Source of the DNA: Aequitasia blattaphilus
GTDB lineage: Bacteria; Bacillota; Clostridia; Lachnospirales; Lachnospiraceae
Reading direction: 5' to 3'
Assembly (NCBI RefSeq): GCF_024721305.1
Contig: NZ_JAMXOD010000013.1
Location: forward strand, 1-64,000
Length of the DNA stretch: 64,000 nt
Part shown: piece after piece, positions 51,208 through 61,063 of the stretch
How positions within the stretch are numbered: position 1 is the stretch's first letter
Layout: each line of letters starts with the position of its first letter
Notes under the pieces: generated by a model
What the model was told of the DNA's origin: nothing
The model's input: the letters and a program-made list of their open reading frames with translations, nothing else
Database searches by the model: none
Program-made: the position numbers and the translations under genes

Positions 51208-53790
51208 ATGAACATAAATAAATTCACTCAAAATTCTATGCAGGCAATTCAGACTTGTGAAGGGCTGGCAGCAGAATATGGAAATCAGGAGATAGCCCAA
51301 ATACATCTCTTTTACGCACTGCTTACCCAAGAAGATAGTTTGATTTTAAAGCTCTTTACAAAAATGGGAATTGAAAAAGATAGTATCCTTAGAAGAGCAG
51401 AGGAAGGAATAAGCAAACGCATCAAAGTGCAAGGAGGAAATCCTTATGTTGGACAAGCATTAAATAATGTTTTGATTCATGCAGAAGATGAGGCAAAGCA
51501 AATGGGAGATGAATACGTCTCAGTAGAACATCTGATGCTTGGAATGATTAAATATGCGGATTCAGATATGAAAGTCCTATTTAAGGAGTTTGGAGTTACG
51601 AGAGACGTGTTTTTACAGGTTCTTTCCACAGTCCGGGGAAATCAGCGGGTGACCAGTGACCATCCAGAGGCTACCTACGATACACTAAATAAATATGGAC
51701 AGGATTTAGTAGACAGGGCAAGAGAACAGAAGCTTGACCCCGTTATAGGCAGGGATGCAGAAATAAGAAATGTGGTAAGAATTCTTTCAAGAAAGACGAA
51801 AAATAATCCAGTCCTTATTGGAGAGCCGGGCGTTGGTAAGACGGCGGTAGTGGAAGGGCTTGCCCAGAGAATTGTGAGAGGTGATGTCCCGGAAGGATTG
51901 AAAGAAAAGACGATTTTCTCCCTGGATATGGGTGCTCTGGTAGCAGGTGCAAAATACCGTGGTGAGTTCGAGGAACGGCTGAAAGCAGTTTTGGAAGAAG
52001 TGAAAAACTCGGATGGAAGGATTATCTTATTTATTGATGAGCTTCATACGATTGTTGGAGCCGGCAAAACAGATGGGGCAATGGATGCAGGAAACATGCT
52101 AAAACCAATGCTGGCAAGAGGAGAGCTTCACTGTATTGGTGCAACAACCTTAGATGAGTATCGGAAGTATATTGAAAAGGATGCAGCGCTTGAGAGAAGG
52201 TTTCAGCCAGTTATGGTAGAAGAGCCAACAGTGGAGGATGCAATTTCAATCTTACGAGGATTAAAGGAACGGTATGAGGTGTTCCATGGAGTTAAAATTA
52301 CAGATGGAGCCTTAGTGGCAGCAGCAACCCTTTCAGACCGATATATTATGGATCGGTTTTTACCGGATAAAGCCATTGATTTAGTGGATGAGGCATGTGC
52401 CTTAATTAAGACAGAGCTGGACTCTATGCCTGCAGAATTAGATGAATTGCAAAGAAAGATTATGCAGCTTGAAATCGAAGAGGCAGCATTGAAAAAGGAA
52501 GATGACCGACTCAGCAGGGACCGCTTGACACATTTACAGGAAGAGCTTGCAAACCTAAGAGAAGAATTCAGTGGAAAAAAGGCTCAATGGGATAATGAAA
52601 AAGGAGGAGTTTTGCGTCTTCAAAAAATCAGGGAAGAAATTGAAGAGGTAAATAACGAAATTAAAAAGGCTGAAAGAGATTATGACTTGAACAAAGCAGC
52701 GGAATTACAATATGGCCGTCTGCCAGAGCTGCAAAAAGAATTAGAAGCAGAGGAAGAAAAGGTTTCCAAAGAGGACAATACCCTGGTTCATGAAAATGTA
52801 ACCGATGAAGAGATCGCAAAAATTGTTTCCAGATGGACAGGAATACCGGTTGCGAAATTAAATGAAAGTGAACGAAACAAAACGCTTCATTTGGCAGAAC
52901 ATTTACATAAAAGAGTCATTGGTCAGGACGAAGGAGTGCAGCTGGTAAGTGAAGCAATCCTAAGATCAAAGGCAGGGATAAAGGATCCAACAAAACCGAT
53001 TGGCTCATTCTTGTTTTTAGGACCTACAGGAGTTGGTAAAACAGAATTGGCAAAGGCTTTGGCAGAAGATCTTTTTGATGATGAAAGCAATATCGTAAGA
53101 ATTGATATGAGTGAGTATATGGAGAAGCACTCCGTATCACGACTAATTGGAGCACCTCCGGGATACGTAGGATACGATGAAGGAGGACAGCTTACGGAAG
53201 CAGTTCGGAGAAAGCCTTACAGTGTAGTGCTGTTTGATGAAATTGAAAAAGCACATCCAGACGTATTTAATGTTCTCCTTCAAGTATTGGATGATGGAAG
53301 AATTACTGATTCTCAAGGGCGAACCGTAGATTTTAAAAACACCATATTGATTATGACTTCAAATATTGGTTCTTCCTACTTATTAGATGGAATCGATGAA
53401 AATGGAAATGTTTCAGAGGAGGCAAAAGAGATGGTGGAAACTTCCTTAAGAGCTCATTTCCGGCCAGAATTTTTAAATCGCCTGGATGAGATTATCAACT
53501 TCAAACCGTTGACGAAAGATGATATTTATGACATCATTGATTTATTAATAGCAGATGTAAATAAACGGTTAAGAGACAGAGAGGTTTCCATAGCTTTAAC
53601 AGAAGAGGCTAAAAAATATGTACTGGAAGGTGGATATGACCCAACCTACGGTGCAAGACCTTTGAAAAGATTCCTGCAAAAACACGTTGAAACACTGGCG
53701 GCAAAATTAATGCTGCAAGGGGACATTGGAGCAGGCAGTGAAATTCTAATTGATGTGGATAATGGAGCCTTAACAGCAAGGAGCAGATAA
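51208..53790 (+). CDS. clpB: ATP-dependent disaggregase ClpB
   Basis: 860 residues, the usual ClpB length. It has N-terminal Clp repeats, NBD1 with [18 protein letters not shown] and [14 protein letters not shown], an M-domain coiled coil (about 400-525), and NBD2 with [16 protein letters not shown] and [20 protein letters not shown]. The long M-domain marks ClpB rather than ClpC or ClpA. It rescues aggregated proteins with DnaK. AGGAGG precedes ATG 51208. Control by CIRCE places it in the HrcA regulon along with htpG. Confidence 0.96.
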   Translation: MNINKFTQNSMQAIQTCEGLAAEYGNQEIAQIHLFYALLTQEDSLILKLFTKMGIEKDSILRRAEEGISKRIKVQGGNPYVGQALNNVLIHAEDEAKQMGDEYVSVEHLMLGMIKYADSDMKVLFKEFGVTRDVFLQVLSTVRGNQRVTSDHPEATYDTLNKYGQDLVDRAREQKLDPVIGRDAEIRNVVRILSRKTKNNPVLIGEPGVGKTAVVEGLAQRIVRGDVPEGLKEKTIFSLDMGALVAGAKYRGEFEERLKAVLEEVKNSDGRIILFIDELHTIVGAGKTDGAMDAGNMLKPMLARGELHCIGATTLDEYRKYIEKDAALERRFQPVMVEEPTVEDAISILRGLKERYEVFHGVKITDGALVAAATLSDRYIMDRFLPDKAIDLVDEACALIKTELDSMPAELDELQRKIMQLEIEEAALKKEDDRLSRDRLTHLQEELANLREEFSGKKAQWDNEKGGVLRLQKIREEIEEVNNEIKKAERDYDLNKAAELQYGRLPELQKELEAEEEKVSKEDNTLVHENVTDEEIAKIVSRWTGIPVAKLNESERNKTLHLAEHLHKRVIGQDEGVQLVSEAILRSKAGIKDPTKPIGSFLFLGPTGVGKTELAKALAEDLFDDESNIVRIDMSEYMEKHSVSRLIGAPPGYVGYDEGGQLTEAVRRKPYSVVLFDEIEKAHPDVFNVLLQVLDDGRITDSQGRTVDFKNTILIMTSNIGSSYLLDGIDENGNVSEEAKEMVETSLRAHFRPEFLNRLDEIINFKPLTKDDIYDIIDLLIADVNKRLRDREVSIALTEEAKKYVLEGGYDPTYGARPLKRFLQKHVETLAAKLMLQGDIGAGSEILIDVDNGALTARSR

Positions 53791-53792
53791 AT

Positions 53793-54989
53793 TTGAGTAT
53801 CATCTTCCATATAGACGTAAATTCCGCCTTTCTTAGTTGGAGTGCGGTAGAAGAATTAAAAGAAGGAAAGGGTCGGGATTTACGGGAAATTCCCTCCATT
53901 GTGGGAGGGGATCAAAAATCCAGACGAGGTGTTGTATTGGCGAAGTCAATTCCGGCCAAGAAGTATGGAATCCGGACAGGAGAGCCTGTTGCAAATGCCT
54001 TTCGTAAGTGTGGAAATTTAACCAGTGTTCCACCGAACCATAAGAAGTATAGTGAGTATAGCCGACAGTTAATGAGGTTCCTGCTGGAAGTGAGTCCGGT
54101 CTTAGAGCAAGTCAGCGTAGATGAATGCTATTTAGACTATTCTCAAGCGTATGATTATCGTGAGGATTATAAAGCGGCCGCTCAAAAGATTAAAGATGAG
54201 GTGAAGCAGAAATTTGGTTTTACAGTAAATGTCGGAATATCAAGTAACAAGCTTTTGGCAAAAATGGCATCTGATTTTGAAAAGCCGGATAAGGTGCACA
54301 CCTTGTTTCCAGAAGAAATCAAAGAGAAGATGTGGCCATTGCCCATCGGAGATCTTTATATGGCAGGGAAAAAAAGTGTGGAGACCTTAGAAAAGCTGGA
54401 AATCCGTACCATAGGAGAGCTTGCAAAAGCAGATCCTGAGCTCGTGAGTATTCATCTAAAAAGTCACGGCAGAAAGCTGTGGGAGTTTGCAAATGGCTAT
54501 GGAACCCAGGAAGTGAAGATTGAACGGGAGGATGCGAAGAACATCGGAAACTCCACAACGCTTTCAAAAGATGTTGTACTGCAAGACGAAGCATTAGAAG
54601 TAATCAATAAGCTATCTGTGAAGGTTGCAGGAAGATTACAGAAGGCAGGACAAAGGGCATATAACATTGGTGTGGAGATTAAATACTATGACTTTACTTC
54701 TGCCTCTCATCAGACTCAGCTACGGACTGGGGTTTCGGACGGAGAAAGTATTTATCAGGTTGCAAAGGAACTTTTTCAGGAGCTGTGGGATAAAGAACCT
54801 ATTCGTCTGTTGGGTGTGAGAAGTTCAAAATTGGAAGATATAAATGAACCGACTCAGCTCACGCTTTTTGAGGTGGAGGAGGAGGTTCTGCAGCTGAAAG
54901 AGAAGTATGAGAAGGAAAGAAAGATTAAAGAAGCAATGAATGAAATTCATAAGAAATTTGGTGATGACATCATAAAAAAAGGGATTTGA
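53793..54989 (+). CDS. dinB: DNA polymerase IV (Y family)
   Basis: 398 residues. The catalytic acidic residues are in FHIDVNSAFLSWSAVEEL and VSVDECYLDYS. The finger region GVVLAKSIPAKKYGIRTGEP and little-finger domain (RLLGVRSSKLED) are present, and a beta-clamp-binding QLTLF sits near the C-terminus. It does translesion synthesis. The start is TTG 53793, with AAGGAG nine bases before it and no in-frame ATG nearby. It follows clpB after two bases, so it may be heat-shock co-transcribed. No LexA-type box was seen. Confidence 0.92.
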   Translation: MSIIFHIDVNSAFLSWSAVEELKEGKGRDLREIPSIVGGDQKSRRGVVLAKSIPAKKYGIRTGEPVANAFRKCGNLTSVPPNHKKYSEYSRQLMRFLLEVSPVLEQVSVDECYLDYSQAYDYREDYKAAAQKIKDEVKQKFGFTVNVGISSNKLLAKMASDFEKPDKVHTLFPEEIKEKMWPLPIGDLYMAGKKSVETLEKLEIRTIGELAKADPELVSIHLKSHGRKLWEFANGYGTQEVKIEREDAKNIGNSTTLSKDVVLQDEALEVINKLSVKVAGRLQKAGQRAYNIGVEIKYYDFTSASHQTQLRTGVSDGESIYQVAKELFQELWDKEPIRLLGVRSSKLEDINEPTQLTLFEVEEEVLQLKEKYEKERKIKEAMNEIHKKFGDDIIKKGI

Positions 54990-55015
54990 CAAAAGGGCTT
55001 CTAAAGGGATATACT
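54986..55015 (+). promoter_or_regulatory. Promoter of the yitT-like gene
   Basis: TTGACA (54986-54991) overlaps the dinB stop; an 18-base spacer is followed by TATACT (55010-55015). The predicted start near 55022 is immediately before a terminator hairpin. Confidence 0.6.
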
Positions 55016-55023
55016 TGTAAATG

Positions 55024-55073
55024 AAAAGAGCAATTGCGATCACATTTTATTGAGACGCGAGTGCTCTTTTTTT
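55024..55073 (+). terminator. Terminator hairpin in the yitT-like leader
   Basis: AAAAGAGCA (55024-55032) pairs with TGCTCTTTT (55062-55070), and inner bases TGCG/CGCG add pairing; a run of seven Ts ends at 55073. It can end dinB transcripts, or, because it lies just after a good promoter, act as an attenuator or yield a very short RNA. Confidence 0.7.
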
Positions 55074-55112
55074 GTATCGTGTGAGATTTTAATGAGAAAG
55101 AGAGGTTTTCAT

Positions 55113-55994
55113 GTGAAAAAATTGAATTTAGATTTTAAAGAACTGGGAATGGATGTATTAGTAGATATTATAGCAGGTTTTTTGATTGGGATTGGTTTGC
55201 ACAATTTTGCTCTGAACGCAGAATTTCCAGTGGCAGGTTTTTCGGGGATTGCCATTGTATTATATCATTTGATAGGATTACCAATTGGTCTTGGTACATT
55301 ATTGATAAATATCCCAGTTGTTATCATATGTTTTCGGTATTTAGGGCTGCCATTTTTCCTGAAATCTTTAAAGTCCATGGTGATATCATCGGTTATGATT
55401 GATTATATTGCCCCTCTGTTCCCGGTTTATGATGGCAGCAGACTTTTGGCAGCAATCTGCATGGGAGTGATTTGTGGGGTGGGTTATGCAATGATCTTTA
55501 TGCGGGGATCGTCTACAGGTGGCCAGGATTTTATATCCGTATCAATAAAGAAAGCAAAACCTCATATTACGTTAGGTATCATCACATTCATGTTAGATGT
55601 GGTAACAATCATTATTGGATTCATAACTGTATTTAAGGATGTGGACGGATTGATTTATGCAATCCTTGTAACGTATCTTCTGGCAGTGGTAATGGATCGG
55701 CTGCTTTATGGAGTAAATGCAGGAAAAATGACCTTGATTGTAACGGAAAGAGGACATGAAATTGCAGAAAAAATAGATGAATATGTTGGAAGAGGTGCTA
55801 CGATTTTGAAGGGAGAAGGGAGCTATTCTAAAAAAGGCAAAGATGTTATCATGTGTGCGTGTAATAACAAGCAAATGTATGTCATAAAAAAAATGGTTCA
55901 TAAGCTGGATCCCAAGGCATTTACAGTGATTGTTGAATCCAATGAAGTTGTAGGAGAAGGTTTTAAGGAAGAGATTAAGGATATTGAATTATAG
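55113..55994 (+). CDS. YitT-family membrane protein (DUF161/DUF2179)
   Basis: 293 residues from GTG 55113, with AGAGAGG seven bases ahead; the nearby ATG is out of frame. Five to six membrane helices with AGFLIGIGLHNFALNAEFPV and FMRGSSTGGQDFIS are typical of YitT. They are followed by a cytoplasmic DUF2179 domain (MTLIVTERGHEIAEKIDEYV, TILKGEGSYSKKGKDVIMCA). The family is widespread in Firmicutes with no settled function. Confidence 0.9.
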   Translation: MKKLNLDFKELGMDVLVDIIAGFLIGIGLHNFALNAEFPVAGFSGIAIVLYHLIGLPIGLGTLLINIPVVIICFRYLGLPFFLKSLKSMVISSVMIDYIAPLFPVYDGSRLLAAICMGVICGVGYAMIFMRGSSTGGQDFISVSIKKAKPHITLGIITFMLDVVTIIIGFITVFKDVDGLIYAILVTYLLAVVMDRLLYGVNAGKMTLIVTERGHEIAEKIDEYVGRGATILKGEGSYSKKGKDVIMCACNNKQMYVIKKMVHKLDPKAFTVIVESNEVVGEGFKEEIKDIEL

Positions 55995-56000
55995 GCTTAG

Positions 56001-56045
56001 AAGAAAGGGAAATCATGATAATAGTTATTGTGATTTCCCTTTCTT
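56001..56045. terminator. Bidirectional terminator (yitT-like / pepT)
   Basis: A perfect 15-bp stem, AAGAAAGGGAAATCA with TGATTTCCCTTTCTT, between two convergent genes. A/T-rich arms give T-rich 3' ends on both strands. Confidence 0.85.
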
Positions 56046-56062
56046 TGCTCCTGTGATATAAA

Positions 56063-57283
56063 TTAAAATGTACTATAAATCTTTACCAACTCTAAAGCCA
56101 TTTCTTTTGATTTTTCCATTCCCTCTTTCGTTATATGCTCAAAAGGTCCATGGTATGCATGACCGCCAGTGCCAAGATTTGGACAAGGCAGGCCCATAAA
56201 GCTTAAGGTGGCACCGTCTGTTCCGCCTCTTATCGCTTCAATAATAGGAGTGAGTCCTACGCCAGTGGCAGCCTCTTTGGCAGAGTCAATGAGATGCATT
56301 GATTCCGCAATGATTTCAGCCATATTCCGATATTGATCTTCAATGACAAGTGTAACGGTACCGTCTCCCCATTTTTCGTTCAAATTTTTTTCAATTAGTC
56401 GAAGAGTATTTTTTCTTCCCTGGAATAGATGAGGATTATGATCCCGTACAATATAATTGAGTGTGGCTTCGCCAACCTCACCGGTCATGCTGACTAAATG
56501 GTAAAAACCTTCATAGCCTTCTGTTCCGCGAGGAGTCTCAAAAGCTGGAAGAGCCTGAATAATCTCCATTGCCACAAGGCTGGCATTTACCATGATGTTT
56601 TTCGAAGAACCGGGATGTACATTGAGGCCTTTTATGGAGAAAGTTCCTTTACAAGCATTAAAGTTTTCATATTGTATTTCTCCTTCGGTATCCCCATCAA
56701 GAGTATAGGCATATTTCGCTCCAAACTGTTCCACATTGAAATGGTGTGCCCCAAGTCCGATTTCTTCATCTGGTGTAAAAGCAATAGAAAGAGGACCATG
56801 AGGAATTTCCAGCTGAATCAGTTCTTCGACCATGGTGAGGATAATAGCAATTCCTGCTTTATCATCTGCCCCCAAAATTGTTGTGCCGTCGCTGGTGATA
56901 AGAGTACGTCCTTTCAAGGCTTTGAGATGAGGAAATACTTTTGTGCTTAAGATACGTCCGCTGGTTCCTAAGGGAAAGTCTTCCCCATTATAGTTTTCTG
57001 TAATGATAGGTTGGATGTTTCCTTCGACGAAGTCGGAGACAGTATCCATATGAGCAATAAAGCCAATGGGAGTCCTGTGTTCATAGCCTTTGGTTGCAGG
57101 AAGCTTTCCATAGAGATAACATTTTTCGTCCAAAATCACATCATCCATCCCAAGAGAAATCATCTCTTCCTTGAGAATTCCAGCCAAATCAAATTGTACT
57201 TGGGAGGACGGAACTGTTTCACTGTTCTCGTCACTGGGTGTTTTAATTACCACATATTTGAGTAATCTCTCTAAAGTATCCAT
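56063..57283 (-). CDS. pepT: Peptidase T (tripeptide aminopeptidase)
   Basis: 406 residues, the usual length. Metal ligands and catalytic residues lie in IGFIAHMDTVSDF, TILGADDKAGIAI, AFTPDEEIGLGAHHF and IRGGTDGATLSFMG. It removes the N-terminal residue from tripeptides in the cytoplasm. GAGGAG precedes the ATG on the minus strand. It is divergent from priA. Confidence 0.95.
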   Translation of the reverse strand: MDTLERLLKYVVIKTPSDENSETVPSSQVQFDLAGILKEEMISLGMDDVILDEKCYLYGKLPATKGYEHRTPIGFIAHMDTVSDFVEGNIQPIITENYNGEDFPLGTSGRILSTKVFPHLKALKGRTLITSDGTTILGADDKAGIAIILTMVEELIQLEIPHGPLSIAFTPDEEIGLGAHHFNVEQFGAKYAYTLDGDTEGEIQYENFNACKGTFSIKGLNVHPGSSKNIMVNASLVAMEIIQALPAFETPRGTEGYEGFYHLVSMTGEVGEATLNYIVRDHNPHLFQGRKNTLRLIEKNLNEKWGDGTVTLVIEDQYRNMAEIIAESMHLIDSAKEAATGVGLTPIIEAIRGGTDGATLSFMGLPCPNLGTGGHAYHGPFEHITKEGMEKSKEMALELVKIYSTF

Positions 57284-57364
57284 ATTAAAATCTCCTCTCT
57301 ATGACAATATACTGGTTTCATTGTAACTCCATAGATACGCCTAGCGCAAGAGGGGAATAAGTGG

Positions 57365-57370
57365 TATACT
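57365..57370 (+). promoter_or_regulatory. -10 box directly before priA
   Basis: TATACT ends nine bases before the priA ATG, so transcription would start at about 57377 and leave almost no leader. No -35 consensus was found. Confidence 0.45.
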
Positions 57371-57379
57371 ATCCATACT

Positions 57380-59611
57380 ATGTATGCAGATGTTATTGTA
57401 GATATTACTCATGAAAAATTAGATAAAATATTTCAATATTCCATTCCAGAAAATCTAAAGAATAATCTTGTGATTGGATCAAAGGTTTTAATTCCTTTTG
57501 GCAAAGGAAATAAACTGATTCAGGGATATGTAATTGGACTTGGAGAAAAAACAAGTTATGATCCAACAAAGATTAAGGAAATTCACGCTCTTTCAGAAGA
57601 AGGAATTAATCCTTCTGAAAAACTCATCCGTCTTGCTGCCTGGATAAGAGAAGAATATGGCGGTACGATGATAGCAGCTCTAAAAACTGTCCTTCCCATT
57701 AAAAAAAAGGAAAAAGAAAAAGAAGTAAAGAAGGTTACTTTAAGGGTTTCCAAAGAGGAAGGTGTAAAGTTATTAGAGGAGCTTTTAGGAAAGAATCAAA
57801 GAGCGAGGGTGCGTGTACTTTCTCTTTTATTAGATCAGAAAGAATGGGATCATAAAACGTTATTAACGAAGGCACAAGTATCTCTTGAGGTCTTAAGAAG
57901 CATGGAAAAAATGGGGATTTTATCCATGCAGACAACCAGAGTTTATCGCAAGGTATTACCGGAGGGTGCTGTAGGAAAGCAAGAGATTCATTTGAATGAA
58001 GAGCAAGAAAAAATCATGCAGACCTTTCGCAGAGACCGGCAAGAAAGTACAAGAAAAACCTATTTGATTCATGGAATAACAGGAAGTGGAAAAACCCAAA
58101 TATATATGGAAATGATTGATGAGGTTGTAAAAGAGGGAAAGCAGGCAATTCTTCTGATTCCAGAGATTTCTCTGACGTATCAGGTGGTTGGAAAATTTCA
58201 AAATCGTTTTAAAGAGAGAGTTGCAATTTTGAATTCAAAGCTTTCTCCAGGAGAACGCTGGGATCAAATGGAACGTGTAAGGCAGAAAGAGGTAGATGTT
58301 ATGATAGGTCCGCGGTCTGCGCTTTTCACACCTTTTGAGAACCTTGGCTTAATTGTGATTGATGAAGAACATGAACCCACCTATAAAAGCGAGCAGGTGC
58401 CACGCTACCACGCAAGAGAAGTGGCAATTCAAAGAGCAAAAGAGGAAGGCGCAGGAGTAGTATTAGGATCGGCAACACCATCTCTGGATTCATACTATAA
58501 AGCAATGCAGGGTGAATACTCCCTTATGCAAATCGATAAAAGAGCAACCAAATCAAAACTTGCGGAAGTCGAAATTGTGGACATGACAAAAGAACTGAAA
58601 GAGGGAAACCGCTCGATTTTAAGCGACAGACTAAAGGAACTGATTGAGGATCGGCTGGAGAAAAAAGAACAAGTTATGCTTTTCTTAAATCGACGTGGAT
58701 ATGCAGGGTTCATATCTTGCAGAGCCTGTGGATATGTAGTAAAATGTCCCCATTGTGATGTGTCCTTGTCCTACCACAAAAAGAGCGGAAAACTAATCTG
58801 CCACTATTGTGGGTATGAACAGGAAAATGTACATACATGTCCGGAATGTGGCTCCCCTTATATTGGAGGATTTAAAGCCGGTACACAACAAGTGGAAGAA
58901 TTGATACAGAAGAAGTTTCCAACAGCCAGAGTTCTTCGCATGGATATGGATACCACAAGAAAGAAACATAGTTATGAGGAGATTTTAAAAGTCTTTGATG
59001 AACAGAAGGCAGATATCTTAATTGGCACCCAGATGATTGTGAAAGGACATGATTTTCCCAAAGTAACTTTAGTTGGAATCTTAGCGGCGGACATGTCCCT
59101 TTATGGAAATGATTACCGTGCAGGAGAGCGAACCTTTCAGCTCCTTACCCAGGCAGCAGGAAGAGCAGGAAGAGGTGTGGATGGAGGAGAGGTAGTTATA
59201 CAGACCTATAGCCCGGAACATTACAGTATTGAGTTGGCGGCAAAGCAGGATTATCTTGGCTTCTACAAGAAGGAAATGGAATTCCGCAGGATGCTGTCTT
59301 ATCCTCCAGTGGAAAATATGATGGCAGTTTTGATGACAGGAAGTGACGAAGAAAAATTGATGGTAGCGGCGAAATATTTAAAGGAATTTGTATTTCTTCT
59401 GAAAAATATTGAGAAACACCAAGTGATTGGGCCGGCACCTCCTTACATAGGAAAGCTCAAAGATACTTATCGACAAGTAATCTATATAAGAAGTGAGTCA
59501 AATAACGAATTAATTCACATAAAAGACAAAATGGAGGAGTATATTGATATCAACAAAGGTTTTCAGGAACTTTATATTCAATTTGATTTCAATCCTCTAA
59601 ATGCATTTTAA
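57380..59611 (+). CDS. priA: Primosomal replication restart helicase PriA
   Basis: 743 residues. The N-terminus YADVIVDITHEKLDKIFQYS is typical and fixes the start at 57380 although no ribosome site precedes it. Helicase motifs are GITGSGKTQIYMEMI (Walker A), VIDEEHEPTYKSEQ and GSATPSLDSY. Eight cysteines form the zinc-binding insert (CRAC, CPHC, CHYC, CPEC). It reloads the replisome at stalled forks. It heads the operon priA-def-fmt-metallopeptidase-rsmB-rlmN. Confidence 0.96.
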   Translation: MYADVIVDITHEKLDKIFQYSIPENLKNNLVIGSKVLIPFGKGNKLIQGYVIGLGEKTSYDPTKIKEIHALSEEGINPSEKLIRLAAWIREEYGGTMIAALKTVLPIKKKEKEKEVKKVTLRVSKEEGVKLLEELLGKNQRARVRVLSLLLDQKEWDHKTLLTKAQVSLEVLRSMEKMGILSMQTTRVYRKVLPEGAVGKQEIHLNEEQEKIMQTFRRDRQESTRKTYLIHGITGSGKTQIYMEMIDEVVKEGKQAILLIPEISLTYQVVGKFQNRFKERVAILNSKLSPGERWDQMERVRQKEVDVMIGPRSALFTPFENLGLIVIDEEHEPTYKSEQVPRYHAREVAIQRAKEEGAGVVLGSATPSLDSYYKAMQGEYSLMQIDKRATKSKLAEVEIVDMTKELKEGNRSILSDRLKELIEDRLEKKEQVMLFLNRRGYAGFISCRACGYVVKCPHCDVSLSYHKKSGKLICHYCGYEQENVHTCPECGSPYIGGFKAGTQQVEELIQKKFPTARVLRMDMDTTRKKHSYEEILKVFDEQKADILIGTQMIVKGHDFPKVTLVGILAADMSLYGNDYRAGERTFQLLTQAAGRAGRGVDGGEVVIQTYSPEHYSIELAAKQDYLGFYKKEMEFRRMLSYPPVENMMAVLMTGSDEEKLMVAAKYLKEFVFLLKNIEKHQVIGPAPPYIGKLKDTYRQVIYIRSESNNELIHIKDKMEEYIDINKGFQELYIQFDFNPLNAF

Positions 59612-59634
59612 TATAAGAAAGGCAGGAAAATAAA

Positions 59635-60126
59635 ATGGCAACACGTATCATAAGAGAGTTGGGAGAACCGGTATTAAACAAGGCAGCAAAACCGGTGAAG
59701 GAAATAACGCCTCGTGTGAAGGAATTAATAGAGGATATGCTGGATACCATGTATGAAGCACATGGAGTTGGACTGGCAGCACCTCAGGTAGGGATTTTAA
59801 AACAAATCGTTGTAATTGATATCGGAGAAGGTCCCCTTATTTTAATCAATCCGGAGGTCATAGAAACGGAAGGGGAACAGACAGGTGAAGAGGGCTGCCT
59901 AAGTGTTCCGGGAAAGTATGGTATCGTAACGAGACCTCAGAAGGTTAAAGTTAGAGCTTATAATGAAAAGATGGAAGAATTTGAAATTGAAGGAGAAGAT
60001 CTCCTGGCAAGAGCTTTCTGTCATGAGTTGGATCATTTATCAGGTAAAATGTATGTAGATATGGTATTAGACGGCCTGCATGATGTAGGAGAAGAGCCTC
60101 AGGAGGAGGTAGAAGAATGCGAATAA
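59635..60126 (+). CDS. def: Peptide deformylase
   Basis: 163 residues. All three motifs are present: GVGLAAPQVG, EEGCLSVPG and CHELDHLSG (HExxH). It removes the formyl group from nascent proteins and so works with Fmt, encoded next. The last ten bases overlap fmt. Confidence 0.96.
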   Translation: MATRIIRELGEPVLNKAAKPVKEITPRVKELIEDMLDTMYEAHGVGLAAPQVGILKQIVVIDIGEGPLILINPEVIETEGEQTGEEGCLSVPGKYGIVTRPQKVKVRAYNEKMEEFEIEGEDLLARAFCHELDHLSGKMYVDMVLDGLHDVGEEPQEEVEECE

Positions 60127-61049
60127 TCTTTATGGGAACACCGGATTTTTCAGTGCCTGTATTAAAGGCATTAATGGACAATGGCCATGAAGTGGTTTTG
60201 GCTGTTACACAGCCGGACAAACAACGGGGAAGAGGGAAAAAAGTGACTTATTCCCCAGTAAAAGAAGAGGCACTGGCTCGTGATATTCCAGTATTTCAGC
60301 CAAAGAAAATACGAGAGGAAGAAAATATAGAGTTTTTAAAGAAGTACGAAGCAGATGTGATGGTTGTAGTGGCCTTTGGCCAGATTTTACCAAAAGCCAT
60401 TTTGGAAATGACTCCATACGGATGTATTAATGTCCACGCTTCCTTGCTGCCGAAGTACAGAGGAGCCGCTCCGATACAATGGGCTGTTTTGGAAGGCGAA
60501 AAAGTTTCAGGAGTCACCATTATGCAGATGGATGAAGGACTGGATACCGGGGATATGCTTTTGAAAAAAGAAGTAGAGCTTACAGCTACAGAGACTTATG
60601 AAAGCCTTCATGATAAGCTTAGCCCTTTGGGCGCAGAGGCTCTAATTGAAACATTGAAGCAAGTGGAAGAGGGAGAGGTAAAGCCAGTTCCCCAAGGAGA
60701 AACACCAACCCCATACGCTCGTATGATTGAAAAAGAGATGGGAAATATTGACTGGTGCAAAGATGCCATTCAGGTTGACCGCTTAATCAGAGGGTTGAAC
60801 CCCTGGCCTTCGGCATATACGATGTTAGAGGATAAAGTCATGAAAGTATGGAAGGGCGAGGTCTTAACAGAGGATTTGGGAAAATCTCCAGGAGAGATTG
60901 TAAGAGTCGATAAAGATGGTTTGGTGGTGCAGACTGGTAAGGGCTGCATTAAGATAACAGAGCTTCAGGTTCCAGGAAAAAAGAGGATGCTGGCTTCAGC
61001 TTTCCTATTAGGATATAAAGTACCTGTTCATACAGTGTTAACACAATAA
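60117..61049 (+). CDS. fmt: Methionyl-tRNA formyltransferase
   Basis: 310 residues. RIIFMGTPDFSVPVLKAL at the N-terminus, the formyl-folate site NVHASLLPKYRGAAPIQWA and the C-terminal tRNA-binding domain are normal. The start ATG lies inside def behind GGAGGAGG. Confidence 0.96.
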   Translation: MRIIFMGTPDFSVPVLKALMDNGHEVVLAVTQPDKQRGRGKKVTYSPVKEEALARDIPVFQPKKIREEENIEFLKKYEADVMVVVAFGQILPKAILEMTPYGCINVHASLLPKYRGAAPIQWAVLEGEKVSGVTIMQMDEGLDTGDMLLKKEVELTATETYESLHDKLSPLGAEALIETLKQVEEGEVKPVPQGETPTPYARMIEKEMGNIDWCKDAIQVDRLIRGLNPWPSAYTMLEDKVMKVWKGEVLTEDLGKSPGEIVRVDKDGLVVQTGKGCIKITELQVPGKKRMLASAFLLGYKVPVHTVLTQ

Positions 61050-61063
61050 GAGAGGAAGATTTT

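Noticed and set aside
51208-53790. ClpC
   Set aside because: The long M-domain coiled coil and absence of a UVR motif favour ClpB.
56498-57265. Plus-strand open frames opposite pepT
   Set aside because: They are shadows of the well-supported pepT gene.
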